From assembly GCF_021919125.1 (NCBI RefSeq), contig NZ_CP083439.1, positions 558,001-622,000 on the forward strand: a stretch of 64,000 nucleotides of DNA. The letters run 5' to 3'. The stretch is from Clavibacter sp. A6099. Lineage in GTDB: Bacteria > Actinomycetota > Actinomycetes > Actinomycetales > Microbacteriaceae. Below the pieces are notes generated by a model. The model was not told the origin of the DNA. It was given only the letters and a program-made list of their open reading frames with translations, and did not search any database. Numbering within the stretch: position 1 is the first letter of the stretch; each line of letters starts with the position of its first letter. Of the stretch, positions 15,411 through 22,958 are shown piece by piece. A program made the translations under genes and the position numbers.

Positions 15411-16432
15411 ACACGGCCATGCTCGACGACGTCTCCCTCATCGCGCTCCTCGTCGCGATGGGGCTCTACGCGGCCGCGTTCATCGCGTTCGCCCTCGACC
15501 TCGCGCGGCGGTCCGCGCTCGTGGCGGACGCGGCCACCGCCGCGGCACGCCAGCCCTCCGCGGTCGGCGCCACAGCGGCCCGCCGCGGCGGCACCGCCAC
15601 CATGGAGCGCGAGCCCGCGTCGTCGGGTCGCGACGGCGTCGCCTCCGGGCCGGACGCGCCCGTCGCCGCCGGCCGCTCGCTCAGCCTCAACGTGGCCATG
15701 GTGCTGCTCGTCGTCGGATTCGTCGCCCACGCCGTCGCCACCGTGCTCCGGGGCCTCGCCGCATCGCGCGTGCCGTGGGCCAACATGTACGAGTTCGCCA
15801 TGACGGGCACGCTGCTCATCCTCAGCGTCTACCTCATCGTGCTCACGCGCCGCGACCTGCGCTTCCTCGGCACCTTCGTCACCGGGCTCATCCTCATCCT
15901 GCTGGGCATCGCCGTGGTCCAGTACCGCGTCGAGGTGGCGCCGCTGCCGCCGTCGCTGCAGTCGTACTGGCTCGTGATCCACGTCTTCGTGGCGGCGCTC
16001 GGCACGGGCTTCTTCGCCCTCGCCTTCGCGCTGTCCGGCGTGCAGCTGCTGCAATTCCGGCGCGAGTCGCTCGCCGCCGACGCCCAGGCCGCGAAGATGC
16101 GCTTCCTCGCCACGCTGCCCGACTCCGTCACGCTCGAGTCGATGGCGTACCGCCTCAACATCGTGGGCTTCATCTTCTGGACCTTCACGCTCATGGCCGG
16201 CGCCATCTGGGCCGAGCGCGCGTGGGGACGCTACTGGGGGTGGGACACCAAGGAGGTCTGGACCTTCATCATCTGGGTGCTCTACGCCGGGTACATCCAC
16301 GCGCGGGCCACGCGCGGCTGGCGCGGATCGCGGTCGGCGTGGCTGGCCATCATCGGATTCTCCGCCGTCATGTTCAACTTCGGCGTCGTGAACGTGTTCT
16401 TCAAGGGCCTGCACACCTACAGCGGTCTGTAG
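15407..16432 (+). CDS. ccsB: cytochrome c biogenesis protein CcsB (CcsA/ResC family)
   Basis: A 341-residue multi-TM protein, partner of ResB. The tryptophan-rich WWD haem-handling signature is visible as 'WGRYWGWDTKEVWTFIIW' near residue 275, flanked by conserved His residues ('GFVAHAV', 'LVIHVF', 'YAGYIHARA'). A poorly conserved Ala/Arg-rich cytoplasmic loop (about residues 40-90) separates the first helix from the core. The start GTG overlaps the resB stop (GTGA) and sits exactly 6 nt after a TAGGCT hexamer, so it may be both coupled and independently transcribed. It is the last gene of the operon and converges on menC. Confidence 0.94.
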   Translation: MNTAMLDDVSLIALLVAMGLYAAAFIAFALDLARRSALVADAATAAARQPSAVGATAARRGGTATMEREPASSGRDGVASGPDAPVAAGRSLSLNVAMVLLVVGFVAHAVATVLRGLAASRVPWANMYEFAMTGTLLILSVYLIVLTRRDLRFLGTFVTGLILILLGIAVVQYRVEVAPLPPSLQSYWLVIHVFVAALGTGFFALAFALSGVQLLQFRRESLAADAQAAKMRFLATLPDSVTLESMAYRLNIVGFIFWTFTLMAGAIWAERAWGRYWGWDTKEVWTFIIWVLYAGYIHARATRGWRGSRSAWLAIIGFSAVMFNFGVVNVFFKGLHTYSGL

Positions 16433-16462
16433 GCCGCGCTCGGCCGGCTGACGTCCGCCGCC

Positions 16463-17446
16463 TCAGGCGCGGGCGAGCACGGCGTGCGTTCGGCGGATCC
16501 GGTCGAGCCACCACTCGCGGCGTTCCGCGTCCGCGGCGTGCGCGTCGAGGAGCCGGGCGTCGGGCGTGACGCGCCGCACGGGGATCCGGCCGTCGACCGG
16601 AACGAGCGGCTCGGTCATCACGTCCTCGACGAAGAGCGAGACCGTGCCGAGGCCGCAGTCGTGCGGCAGGTCGGGGATCGCGGCCGCGAGGTACGCAGCC
16701 ATGGAGATGCCCACGCTCGTGTCGAGCGCGCTCGAGACCACGACGGGCAGGCCGGCCTCCTGGGTGATCCGCAGCGCGCGGTGGATCCCGCCGAGCGGCT
16801 GCGCCTTGATCACGAGCAGGTCGGCGGCGCCGGCACGGGCGACCCGGAGCGGGTCCTCGGCCTTGCGCACGCTCTCGTCGGCGGCGATCGGCACGCCCAG
16901 GTGGCGGATCCGCGCGCGCAGCTCGGCGAGCTCCTCCACCGACGCGCACGGCTGCTCCACGTACTCGAGGTCGTGCTCGGCGAGGGCGTGGATCGCGTGC
17001 TCGGCCTCGTCGACGTTCCAGGCCGCGTTCGCGTCGATCCGCACCCGGCCCTCGGGGCCGAGCAGGCGGCGGACCTCGGCGACGCGCGCCACGTCGTCCG
17101 CGAGCGTCGTGCCGCGCTCGGCGACCTTGACCTTCGCCGTGCGGCAGCCGGGGAACCGCGCCAGGACCTCGGCGACGCGGGCGGCCTCGACGGCCGGGAT
17201 CGTCGCGTTCACGAGCACGTGGTCGCGGAGCGGCGCGGGCGGATCCGTCCAGCCGAAGTCGATCGCGGCCGCGAGCCAAGCCGCGGACTCGGCGTCGTCG
17301 TACTCGACGAACGGCGAGAACTCCGTCCAGCCGAGCGGGCCCTCGATCAGCGCGGCCTCGCGCACGTCGAGGCCGCGGAAGCGCGTGCGGAGCGGGAGGG
17401 CGACGACGCGTGCGGTGGCGAGGAGGTCGTCCAGGGCGGGGAGCAT
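16463..17446 (-). CDS. menC: o-succinylbenzoate synthase MenC
   Basis: A 327-residue enolase-superfamily enzyme that dehydrates SHCHC to o-succinylbenzoate in menaquinone synthesis. The TIM-barrel shows the expected Lys-X-Lys ('RTAKVKVAERG'), metal-binding Asp in 'VRIDANAAWNVDEA', Glu in 'LEYVEQPC', 'IAADESVRK' and the second catalytic Lys in 'LLVIKAQPLGG'. The ATG at 17446 follows a GAGGCT hexamer by 6 nt. The 20-bp repeat that borders the R-M cassette lies immediately upstream and overlaps the last 3 bases of that hexamer, so the cassette has replaced whatever -35 region menC had. Before the insertion it would have been divergent from menB with a spacer of about 54 bp. Confidence 0.93.
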   Translation of the reverse strand: MLPALDDLLATARVVALPLRTRFRGLDVREAALIEGPLGWTEFSPFVEYDDAESAAWLAAAIDFGWTDPPAPLRDHVLVNATIPAVEAARVAEVLARFPGCRTAKVKVAERGTTLADDVARVAEVRRLLGPEGRVRIDANAAWNVDEAEHAIHALAEHDLEYVEQPCASVEELAELRARIRHLGVPIAADESVRKAEDPLRVARAGAADLLVIKAQPLGGIHRALRITQEAGLPVVVSSALDTSVGISMAAYLAAAIPDLPHDCGLGTVSLFVEDVMTEPLVPVDGRIPVRRVTPDARLLDAHAADAERREWWLDRIRRTHAVLARA

Positions 17447-17452
17447 GGATCC

Positions 17453-17458
17453 AGCCTC
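17453..17458 (-). promoter_or_regulatory. -10-like hexamer of menC
   Basis: GAGGCT on the minus strand, 6 nt before the ATG at 17446. It overlaps the left 20-bp direct repeat by three bases. Confidence 0.35.
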
Positions 17459-17475
17459 GCACCCGCGGGCGGCCG
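17456..17475 (+). repeat. left 20-bp direct repeat of the R-M cassette
   Basis: CTCGCACCCGCGGGCGGCCG, identical to 19531-19550. The bases just outside differ on both sides (17455 C against 19530 G, 17476 A against 19551 G), so the identity is exactly 20 bp. It contains the palindrome CCCGCGGG. Confidence 0.9.
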
Positions 17476-17511
17476 AGCAGTGGGTAAGCCCGCTGTGTCC
17501 GTGGTCCTAGG

Positions 17512-17517
17512 TAGAGT
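17512..17517 (+). promoter_or_regulatory. -10 hexamer of the methyltransferase
   Basis: TAGAGT, exactly 6 nt before the ATG at 17524. The imported gene uses the same leaderless start layout as the host genes, which points to an actinobacterial donor. Confidence 0.5.
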
Positions 17518-17523
17518 TCAGGC

Positions 17524-18699
17524 ATGCATGACCACACCAACGTCACCTCCATCTTGGCGTCCCGACCCAGGGCGCTGGAGTTCTTTGCGGGAGTGGGGTT
17601 GGCACGTATGGGGCTTGAGCAGGCGGGTTTTCGAGTGGTCTGGGCCAATGACTACGAGCCAGACAAGAAGATGATGTACGCCGCTCACTTCCGTGACGAA
17701 GAGCAGCACCCTGATCATGCATACGAGCTAGGCGACGTGTTCGACGTCGATCCTGACACGTTGCCCGTCGGTACCTCTATCGCATGGGGGTCTTCACCGT
17801 GCACGGACTTGTCGCTGGCGGGTAGCCGTGGCGGCATTCGTGCGGGCGAGTCTAATGCGTTCTGGGGGTACATTAAAGCGTTAGATGCGCTCGGGCAGGG
17901 GCGTCCGCCCGTCGTAGTGCTGGAGAACGTCGTTGGCCTAGCAACGAGCCACGGCGGCGACGATTTGGCGGCCGCGATACGGGCATTCAACGAACTCGGT
18001 TACTCGGTCGACGTACTCATGATCGATGCTCGCCGGTTCATTCCGCAATCGCGCCCTCGTCTGTTCTTGGTAGGCGCGATGACACCGCCGCAGGAGACCG
18101 ACAGCTCCGTGTCGATGCTGCGTCCGCCCGCCATCTCGTGGGTATTCGAGGACGTCTCCCTCAGAACCCACCGCGCAGCATTGCCCACTCCGCCCGATCT
18201 CTTGGCGTCCGGCCTCGCGGATGTCGTGGAGACGCTGTCGGACGACGATGATCGCTGGTGGGACGAGCAGCGCACGCAGGCATTCGTCAAATCCCTATCC
18301 GCTATCCAGGCTTCCAGGGTGGAGACGCTTCTCAACAGTCGGGCCACGACATATAGAACCGCCTACCGGCGCACGAGGAATGGGGTGGCGATATGGGAGG
18401 TCCGCCCTGATGAGATTGCCGGGTGCCTACGGACGGCTCGTGGTGGATCATCCAAGCAGGCTGTTGTGCAGATCAGCGGCAATGGTATCCGCGTTCGTTG
18501 GATGACTCCTCTCGAGTATGCCCGGCTCATGGGGGCGGGGGAGTACAACATCGCGGGAATCCGGGACAACAAGGTCCTCTTCGCTTTCGGTGACGCCGTA
18601 GCGGTACCGGCCGTGGCGTGGTTGGGGAAGAACTACCTCATGCCCCTCGTTCGCGCGCAGGCAGTCCGCGAAGAAGTCGGGATCTCTCTTGCCCAGTGA
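17524..18699 (+). CDS. C-5 cytosine-specific DNA methyltransferase (type II R-M)
   Basis: A 391-residue m5C methyltransferase. Motif I 'EFFAGVGLARMGLEQAGF' (residues 19-36) binds AdoMet, motif IV 'SPCTDLSLAG' carries the catalytic Cys93, motif VI is 'VLENVVGLA' (Glu134), motif VIII is 'QSRPRLFLVG' (175-184), and the C-terminal 'RWMTPLEYARLMG' and 'FGDAVAVPAVAWLG' are motifs IX-X. The target-recognition region between VIII and IX is about 140 residues and does not tell me the site. The last 11 bp overlap the nuclease frame. Lower GC and mixed third-position codon use set it apart from menC and menB. Its job would be to protect the chromosome from the partner nuclease. Confidence 0.93.
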   Translation: MHDHTNVTSILASRPRALEFFAGVGLARMGLEQAGFRVVWANDYEPDKKMMYAAHFRDEEQHPDHAYELGDVFDVDPDTLPVGTSIAWGSSPCTDLSLAGSRGGIRAGESNAFWGYIKALDALGQGRPPVVVLENVVGLATSHGGDDLAAAIRAFNELGYSVDVLMIDARRFIPQSRPRLFLVGAMTPPQETDSSVSMLRPPAISWVFEDVSLRTHRAALPTPPDLLASGLADVVETLSDDDDRWWDEQRTQAFVKSLSAIQASRVETLLNSRATTYRTAYRRTRNGVAIWEVRPDEIAGCLRTARGGSSKQAVVQISGNGIRVRWMTPLEYARLMGAGEYNIAGIRDNKVLFAFGDAVAVPAVAWLGKNYLMPLVRAQAVREEVGISLAQ

Positions 18700-19474
18700 T
18701 GTCCCTGATCGGGCACTTACTTCTCGTCCGGCGAAGAGGTCGCTCCCCGCGAGCGACGTGCGTGAGTTCCGCGAATCACTTGACAGGTTCCAAGGGGCCA
18801 GGGATGTCCAGAGCAGGCGATGGGCGGACGCCAAATGGGGAGTGTATGCGTTCTACGACTACGACGGCGAGCCGATCTATGTCGGGCAAACGAACGAACA
18901 GCTGCGTACGCGGATTCGTAGGCATTTGACGAATCAGCGAACCGACGCGGTGGCCATGAGAATTCTCGATGTGTTCGAGGTCGCCGAGGTGGAGATCTGG
19001 CCGCTCTGGGAGCTTCAAAGCACTCGAGGCGGCGATGCGGAGGCCAAACAGCTCCTCAACTCGCTCGAGTACAGCGTATATCTGACTGCAATCGAGAAGT
19101 CTCGATTCCACGCGATTCTCAACGAGAAGATCCCGCCTGTCTCGCCGAGGGTGGAGGTCCCGAGTTCCCTGCGGTGGCAACTGGTGGATGCGAAGATGCG
19201 GCAGGAGCGCGGCCATCCAGACATTCGACTCGCGCGCCGGGCGGAGACCATCGCGCGCTTGGCAGCCGTGTCTCGGGAACGCGGAGAGGTGACGGCCGGA
19301 CTGCGTCGAGTGTTGGTGATCCAAGCTGTTCGTTTGGCTTACATCGCTGCGGCTCGTCTCTCGGAGGCAGAAGGGCGGCAGCTTCCGAGCCCTTCAGCGA
19401 TCGACATGGATGCGCTGGTAGGCAACGTCCTCGCGGAATCTGACGACAGCGACCTCGACGAGGAAGGCCTGTAG
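18689..19474 (+). CDS. GIY-YIG family nuclease, probable type II restriction endonuclease
   Basis: A 261-residue protein with a complete GIY-YIG nuclease core: G51-V-Y53 and Y64-V-G66 in 'KWGVYAFYDYDGEPIYVGQT', the Arg cluster 'LRTRIRRHL' (72-80), Glu128 in 'LLNSLEYSVY' and Asn145 in 'ILNEKIPP'. GIY-YIG type II restriction enzymes (Eco29kI, Cfr42I, Hpy188I) are known but few. About 110 residues C-terminal to the core are helical and unfamiliar, perhaps the DNA-recognition domain. I use the TTG at 18689, which overlaps the methyltransferase by 11 bp and would couple translation so that the methylase is made first. The tail is acidic (SDDSDLDEEG). A homing endonuclease is less likely given the methylase partner. 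Confidence 0.8.
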   Translation: MPSDVPDRALTSRPAKRSLPASDVREFRESLDRFQGARDVQSRRWADAKWGVYAFYDYDGEPIYVGQTNEQLRTRIRRHLTNQRTDAVAMRILDVFEVAEVEIWPLWELQSTRGGDAEAKQLLNSLEYSVYLTAIEKSRFHAILNEKIPPVSPRVEVPSSLRWQLVDAKMRQERGHPDIRLARRAETIARLAAVSRERGEVTAGLRRVLVIQAVRLAYIAAARLSEAEGRQLPSPSAIDMDALVGNVLAESDDSDLDEEGL

Positions 19475-19530
19475 GGAGTCCTATCGCGATCGACCCAGCC
19501 CAAGGTGGCTCTCGTAGGACGGTCGTCTCG

Positions 19531-19550
19531 CTCGCACCCGCGGGCGGCCG
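19531..19550 (+). repeat. right 20-bp direct repeat of the R-M cassette
   Basis: Identical to 17456-17475. It lies 14 bp upstream of the menB -10 hexamer. Joining the two copies reconstructs a compact menC-menB divergent promoter region. Confidence 0.9.
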
Positions 19551-19563
19551 GCGGGGCGCCGCC

Positions 19564-19569
19564 TAGGCT
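19564..19569 (+). promoter_or_regulatory. -10 hexamer of menB
   Basis: TAGGCT, exactly 6 nt before the ATG at 19576. It survives intact to the right of the R-M cassette. Confidence 0.55.
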
Positions 19570-19575
19570 GGACGC

Positions 19576-20487
19576 ATGGTGAAGCAGGTCTCCGACATCC
19601 ACGATCCCACCCGCTGGCGCGACGTCCCCCTCGCGGAGGGCTTCACCGACATCACGTACCACCACGACCTCACGGGCCGCATCGCGCGCATCGCGTTCGA
19701 CCGGCCGGAGGTGCGCAACGCCTTCCGCCCGCGCACGGTCGACGAGCTGTACCAGGCGCTCGACGACGCCCGGCAGGATCCGCGCATCGGCGTCGTGCTC
19801 CTCACCGGCAACGGCCCGAGCCCGAAGGACGGCGGCTGGGCGTTCTGCAGCGGCGGCGACCAGCGGATCCGCGGGCGCGACGGCTACAAGTACGCGGAGG
19901 GCGAGACCGCGGAGGGCGTCGACCCGGCGCGCGCCGGACGGCTCCACATCCTCGAGGTGCAGCGGCTCATCCGCTTCATGCCGAAGGTCGTCATCGCGGT
20001 CGTCCCCGGTTGGGCTGCGGGCGGCGGGCACTCGCTGCACGTCGTGTGCGACCTCACGATCGCGTCCGCCGAGCACGGCCGCTTCAAGCAGACCGACGCC
20101 GACGTCGGCTCGTTCGACGGCGGGTACGGATCCGCGTACTTCGCCCGCCAGGTCGGCCAGAAGGCGGCACGCGAGGTGTTCTTCCTCGCCGAGGAGCACA
20201 GCGCCCAGCGCATGTACGAGATGGGCGCCGTGAACCGCGTCGTTCCGCACGCCGAGCTCGAGGCGACCGCGCTGGACTGGGCCGAGACGATCCTCGGCAA
20301 GTCGCCCACGGCGATCCGCATGCTCAAGTTCGCCTTCAACGCGGTCGACGACGGCATGGTCGGCCAGCAGGTGTTCGCGGGGGAGGCCACGCGCCTCGCC
20401 TACGGCACCGACGAGGCCGTCGAGGGGCGCGATTCCTTCCTCGAGAAGCGCGCGCCCGACTGGTCGCCGTTCCCGTGGCAGTTCTGA
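19576..20487 (+). CDS. menB: 1,4-dihydroxy-2-naphthoyl-CoA synthase MenB
   Basis: A 303-residue crotonase-fold enzyme that closes the naphthoquinone ring from o-succinylbenzoyl-CoA. 'IAFDRPEVRNAFRPRTVDEL' is the CoA-binding start of the fold, 'WAFCSGGDQRIRGRDGY' and 'VVPGWAAGGGHSLHVVCDLTIA' form the oxyanion hole, and 'TDADVGSFDGGYGSAYFARQVG' is the MenB-specific active-site segment. The C-terminal 'RDSFLEKRAPDWSPFPW' is also diagnostic. Transcription probably starts on the ATG. menE follows 19 bp downstream. Confidence 0.96.
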   Translation: MVKQVSDIHDPTRWRDVPLAEGFTDITYHHDLTGRIARIAFDRPEVRNAFRPRTVDELYQALDDARQDPRIGVVLLTGNGPSPKDGGWAFCSGGDQRIRGRDGYKYAEGETAEGVDPARAGRLHILEVQRLIRFMPKVVIAVVPGWAAGGGHSLHVVCDLTIASAEHGRFKQTDADVGSFDGGYGSAYFARQVGQKAAREVFFLAEEHSAQRMYEMGAVNRVVPHAELEATALDWAETILGKSPTAIRMLKFAFNAVDDGMVGQQVFAGEATRLAYGTDEAVEGRDSFLEKRAPDWSPFPWQF

Positions 20488-20506
20488 TCCGCGTGAGCGT
20501 CCGCCC

Positions 20507-21691
20507 GTGAGGCGGCTCGAGCGGCTGACCGCGTCCGGCGCCGACGTCCTGCCGCTCCTCCGCGCGGCGCTCGCGGGCGACGGCCCGGCCCTGCTCGCGC
20601 GGCCGGTGGACGCTCCCGTCGCCGCCGGGGATCCGCCGCCGCCCGCCGAGGTCGAGCGCCGCGTCGCGCTCGTGGTCGAGACGTCGGGCACCACCTCCCG
20701 GCCCAAGCGCGTCGCGCTGTCGTCGGACGCGCTGCTGGCCAGCGCCGCCGCGTCGCAGGCGGCGCTCGGGGCGCCCGGGCAGTGGATCCTCGCGCTCCCC
20801 ACCCACTACATCGCGGGCCTGCAGGTGCTCGTCCGCTCGATCGCGGCGGGCACGGCGCCCGCGGTCCTCGCGCCGGGGAGCTTCGACCCGCGCGCGTTCG
20901 CCGAGCTGGCCGCGTCGCTGGACGCGCGCGTCGCCCGCTACACGTCGCTGGTGCCGACCCAGCTGCACCGGCTGGTCGAGGCAGCGGAGGGCAGCGCGGG
21001 GGACGACGCCCGCCGCGTCCGCGACGCCGTCCGACGCCTCGACGCCATCCTCGTCGGCGGCCAGGCCACGCCCCCGCACCTGGTCGACCGCGCGGCCGCG
21101 CTGGGCTGGCGCGTCGTGCGCACCTACGGATCCAGTGAGACCGCGGGCGGCTGCGTGTACGACGGCGTGCCGGTCGCCACGGCCGAGGTCGCGGTCGTCG
21201 ACGGCCAGGTCGAGCTCGCCGGCCCGATGCTCGCGGAGGGCTACCTCGGCGACCCGGGAGCGACGGACGCGGCGTTCGGCGAGCACGACGGCCGCCGCTG
21301 GTACCGCACGGGCGACGGCGGCGAGGTCGTCGACGGCGTGCTGCGGATCACCGGGCGGCTCGACGACGTCGTCATCTCCGGCGGCGAGAAGCTGCGGCTG
21401 GCCGCGGTCGAGGAGGCGGTGCGGTCGCTCGCCGCGTGGGAGCCGCGCCTCGGTGAGGCCGTGGCGGTGCCGGGCGAGCATGCGGGCTGGGGGCAGCGGC
21501 CGGTCGTCTTCGTGCCGGGACGCGTGGGTGCGGAGCTCGCGGAGCGCGTCCGGCGTGAGCTCGCCGCGCGCCTCGGCCGCGTGGCGGGATCCGCCGTCGT
21601 CCGCGGGATCGACGCCATGCCGACGCTGCCGTCCGGCAAGCCCGACCGCCGGGCGCTGCGGGCGCTGGCCGACGCGGATCCGGTCGCCTGA
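20507..21691 (+). CDS. menE: o-succinylbenzoate--CoA ligase MenE
   Basis: A 394-residue acyl-adenylate-forming enzyme, shorter than the usual 450-490 residues. The AMP-binding P-loop is 'LVVETSGTTSRPKRVALS', with 'RTYGSSETAGGCVYDG' and 'WYRTGDGGEVVDGVLRITGRLDDVVISGGEKL' as the following core motifs and 'LPSGKPDRRALRAL' providing the C-terminal catalytic Lys. The start at GTG 20507 is chosen because an earlier GTG at 20492 meets a stop. It makes OSB-CoA for MenB and ends at a strong hairpin. Confidence 0.92.
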   Translation: MRRLERLTASGADVLPLLRAALAGDGPALLARPVDAPVAAGDPPPPAEVERRVALVVETSGTTSRPKRVALSSDALLASAAASQAALGAPGQWILALPTHYIAGLQVLVRSIAAGTAPAVLAPGSFDPRAFAELAASLDARVARYTSLVPTQLHRLVEAAEGSAGDDARRVRDAVRRLDAILVGGQATPPHLVDRAAALGWRVVRTYGSSETAGGCVYDGVPVATAEVAVVDGQVELAGPMLAEGYLGDPGATDAAFGEHDGRRWYRTGDGGEVVDGVLRITGRLDDVVISGGEKLRLAAVEEAVRSLAAWEPRLGEAVAVPGEHAGWGQRPVVFVPGRVGAELAERVRRELAARLGRVAGSAVVRGIDAMPTLPSGKPDRRALRALADADPVA

Positions 21692-21723
21692 GCCGCCACG
21701 CCCGGCCCGGTCCCCGGGCATGA

Positions 21724-21756
21724 CGAAGGGCCGGGTGCTCGGCACCCGGCCCTTCG
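21724..21756. terminator. bidirectional hairpin between menE and the CsbD gene
   Basis: A perfect 15-bp stem (CGAAGGGCCGGGTGC with its complement) and a 3-nt TCG loop. It lies between convergent genes and can serve both. No U-tract. Confidence 0.8.
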
Positions 21757-21787
21757 CCTCTCGGGACGGACGTCCCTGGAGGAAGTC

Positions 21788-21961
21788 CTACTTCCTGAAG
21801 ACGTCCTTCACGTTCTCGCCGGCCTGCTTGGCGCTTGCCCCGGCCTGCTTCGCTTCGCCCTCGGCGACCTTGCTGTCGTCGCCGGTCAGCTTCCCGAAGG
21901 CCTCCTCGGCCTTCCCCGCGAGCTTCTCGCCGGTGTTCTGGGCCTTGTCATCCGCACTCAT
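21788..21961 (-). CDS. CsbD-like stress protein
   Basis: A 57-residue, Lys/Ala/Gly-rich hydrophilic protein of the CsbD family: 'DKAQNTGEKLAGKAEEAFGKLTGD' is the typical opening and 'SAKQAGENVKDVFRK' the end. CsbD proteins are general-stress (sigma B) induced in Bacillus, with no known biochemical function. The ATG at 21961 has GAAGGAG 5 nt upstream. Expression by the group 2 sigma factor in this window is possible but unproven. Confidence 0.85.
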   Translation of the reverse strand: MSADDKAQNTGEKLAGKAEEAFGKLTGDDSKVAEGEAKQAGASAKQAGENVKDVFRK

Positions 21962-22093
21962 ATGCGCTCCTTCGTTCGGTGGATGGGACGCCTCCGACGC
22001 TACGCCCACGCGCGTCCGGCGTCACCCCCTCGCACCGGACGCACGGGCGGGCGCCACCCGGGGAAGCGCCGCCGCCCGTGGGAGGATGGGCGC

Positions 22094-22414
22094 ATGGCCA
22101 CCCGCACGCCCGACGCCCGCGCCAAGGGCCTGCTGTCTTGGCTCATCCTCGCGGTCGGGCTCGTCATCGCCGCGTTCACCGTCGCGATCCTCGTGGCCGC
22201 CGTGCAGGTCGACGGCGTCGGCGAGGTGACCGGCACGCTCGTCGCGGGCGGCATCGCGACCGTGGTGGCCGCCGTCGCGTTCGTCGACCAGCGCCGCAAG
22301 GTCCGCACGACGCGAGCGGCCGAGCTGGCCGCCGGACTCCGCGCGACCGCCGAGGACGCCGCCGTGCCCCCGGCCGATGCCCCGACCCCCGGGGACGACG
22401 CCGTCAGTCGATGA
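22094..22414 (+). CDS. small two-helix membrane protein, function unknown
   Basis: A 106-residue protein with two TM helices ('GLLSWLILAVGLVIAAFTVAILVAA' and 'TLVAGGIATVVAAVAFV') followed by a charged cytoplasmic tail ('DQRRKVRTTRAAELAAGLRA'). I do not recognise a family. Upstream GGAGG is 8 nt from the ATG. A GAGGAT hexamer also sits 6 nt before it. Its last 11 bp overlap the end of the convergent NUDIX gene. Confidence 0.7.
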   Translation: MATRTPDARAKGLLSWLILAVGLVIAAFTVAILVAAVQVDGVGEVTGTLVAGGIATVVAAVAFVDQRRKVRTTRAAELAAGLRATAEDAAVPPADAPTPGDDAVSR

Positions 22415-22949
22415 GCCGGAGCGCCACGAGGCGCTCCAGCGCGGCCTGGCCGGCGGGCGGGCAGCGGTCAGCGTCCGCGGATCCCACGAGCTCGACCTCG
22501 GCCACCTCGCCCGACGGCACCGGCTCCTGGCTCGTGCCCTCGCGCGGTTCCGCGCGATAGACGGTCATGCTCACGAGGCGTCCCGCGTGCACGCCGTGCG
22601 CGTCGGCCAGGACGGTGAAGAGGTCCTCGATCGTGGCGGGGTCGATGTCGAGCCCCACCTCCTCGGCGGCCTCGCGCACGAGCGCCTGCCGTGCTCCCTC
22701 GCCCGGCTCGATCTTGCCGCCGGGCAGGTAGAGCACGTCGTGCCCGGCGACGCGCACCATCAGCACGCGGCGGTCGCGGATGAGGGCGAGCGCGGCCACG
22801 CGCAGCGGCCGCTCGTCGGGGCCGCGACGCAGGGCCGCGTCCCCGGGTCCGTCGAGGTCGAGCCCGTCCAGCTCGTCGAGGTCGTCGTCATCGTCGTCGT
22901 CGATGACCGGGACGACGGGGCGTCCTGCCGGGTCGGGGGTCGATGTCAC
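22404..22949 (-). CDS. NUDIX hydrolase
   Basis: A 181-residue pyrophosphohydrolase. The NUDIX box is complete, 'GGKIEPGEGARQALVREA' continuing 'AEEVGLDI', so the catalytic glutamates are present. The N-terminus carries a striking run of seven aspartates ('VIDDDDDDDLDELDGLDL') of unknown use. The substrate (oxidised nucleotide, ADP-sugar or similar) cannot be told. It is the last gene of a minus-strand run hemA-GNAT-GNAT-NUDIX, 9 bp after the preceding stop, with an AGGAGG site before its GTG start. Confidence 0.9.
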   Translation of the reverse strand: MTSTPDPAGRPVVPVIDDDDDDDLDELDGLDLDGPGDAALRRGPDERPLRVAALALIRDRRVLMVRVAGHDVLYLPGGKIEPGEGARQALVREAAEEVGLDIDPATIEDLFTVLADAHGVHAGRLVSMTVYRAEPREGTSQEPVPSGEVAEVELVGSADADRCPPAGQAALERLVALRLID

Positions 22950-22958
22950 GCGGTCCTC

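Larger units (their letters stand above)
17456..19550 (+). mobile_element. restriction-modification cassette inserted between menC and menB
   Basis: A two-gene cassette (m5C methyltransferase and GIY-YIG nuclease) bounded by a perfect 20-bp direct repeat. The unit that would be lost by recombination between repeats is 2,075 bp. Spot checks of two 60-base lines give about 58-60% GC, against well over 70% in menC and menB, and no GGATCC occurs inside although it is roughly one per 450 bp elsewhere. There is no transposase, integrase or clear terminal inverted repeat. It interrupts an otherwise contiguous menC / menB-menE divergent locus without damaging either coding sequence. The structure matches insertion with a long target duplication, known for R-M genes in other bacteria. 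Confidence 0.8.

Noticed and set aside
18689-19474. GIY-YIG gene as a homing endonuclease
   Set aside because: There is no interrupted host gene or intron, and it overlaps an m5C methyltransferase inside a bounded low-GC cassette, which fits restriction-modification better.
17476-19530. Terminal inverted repeats of the R-M cassette
   Set aside because: Only scattered GTCCTA/TAGGAC hexamers appear near both ends (17505, 19481, 19514). They are too short and not terminal, so no transposon ends are claimed.
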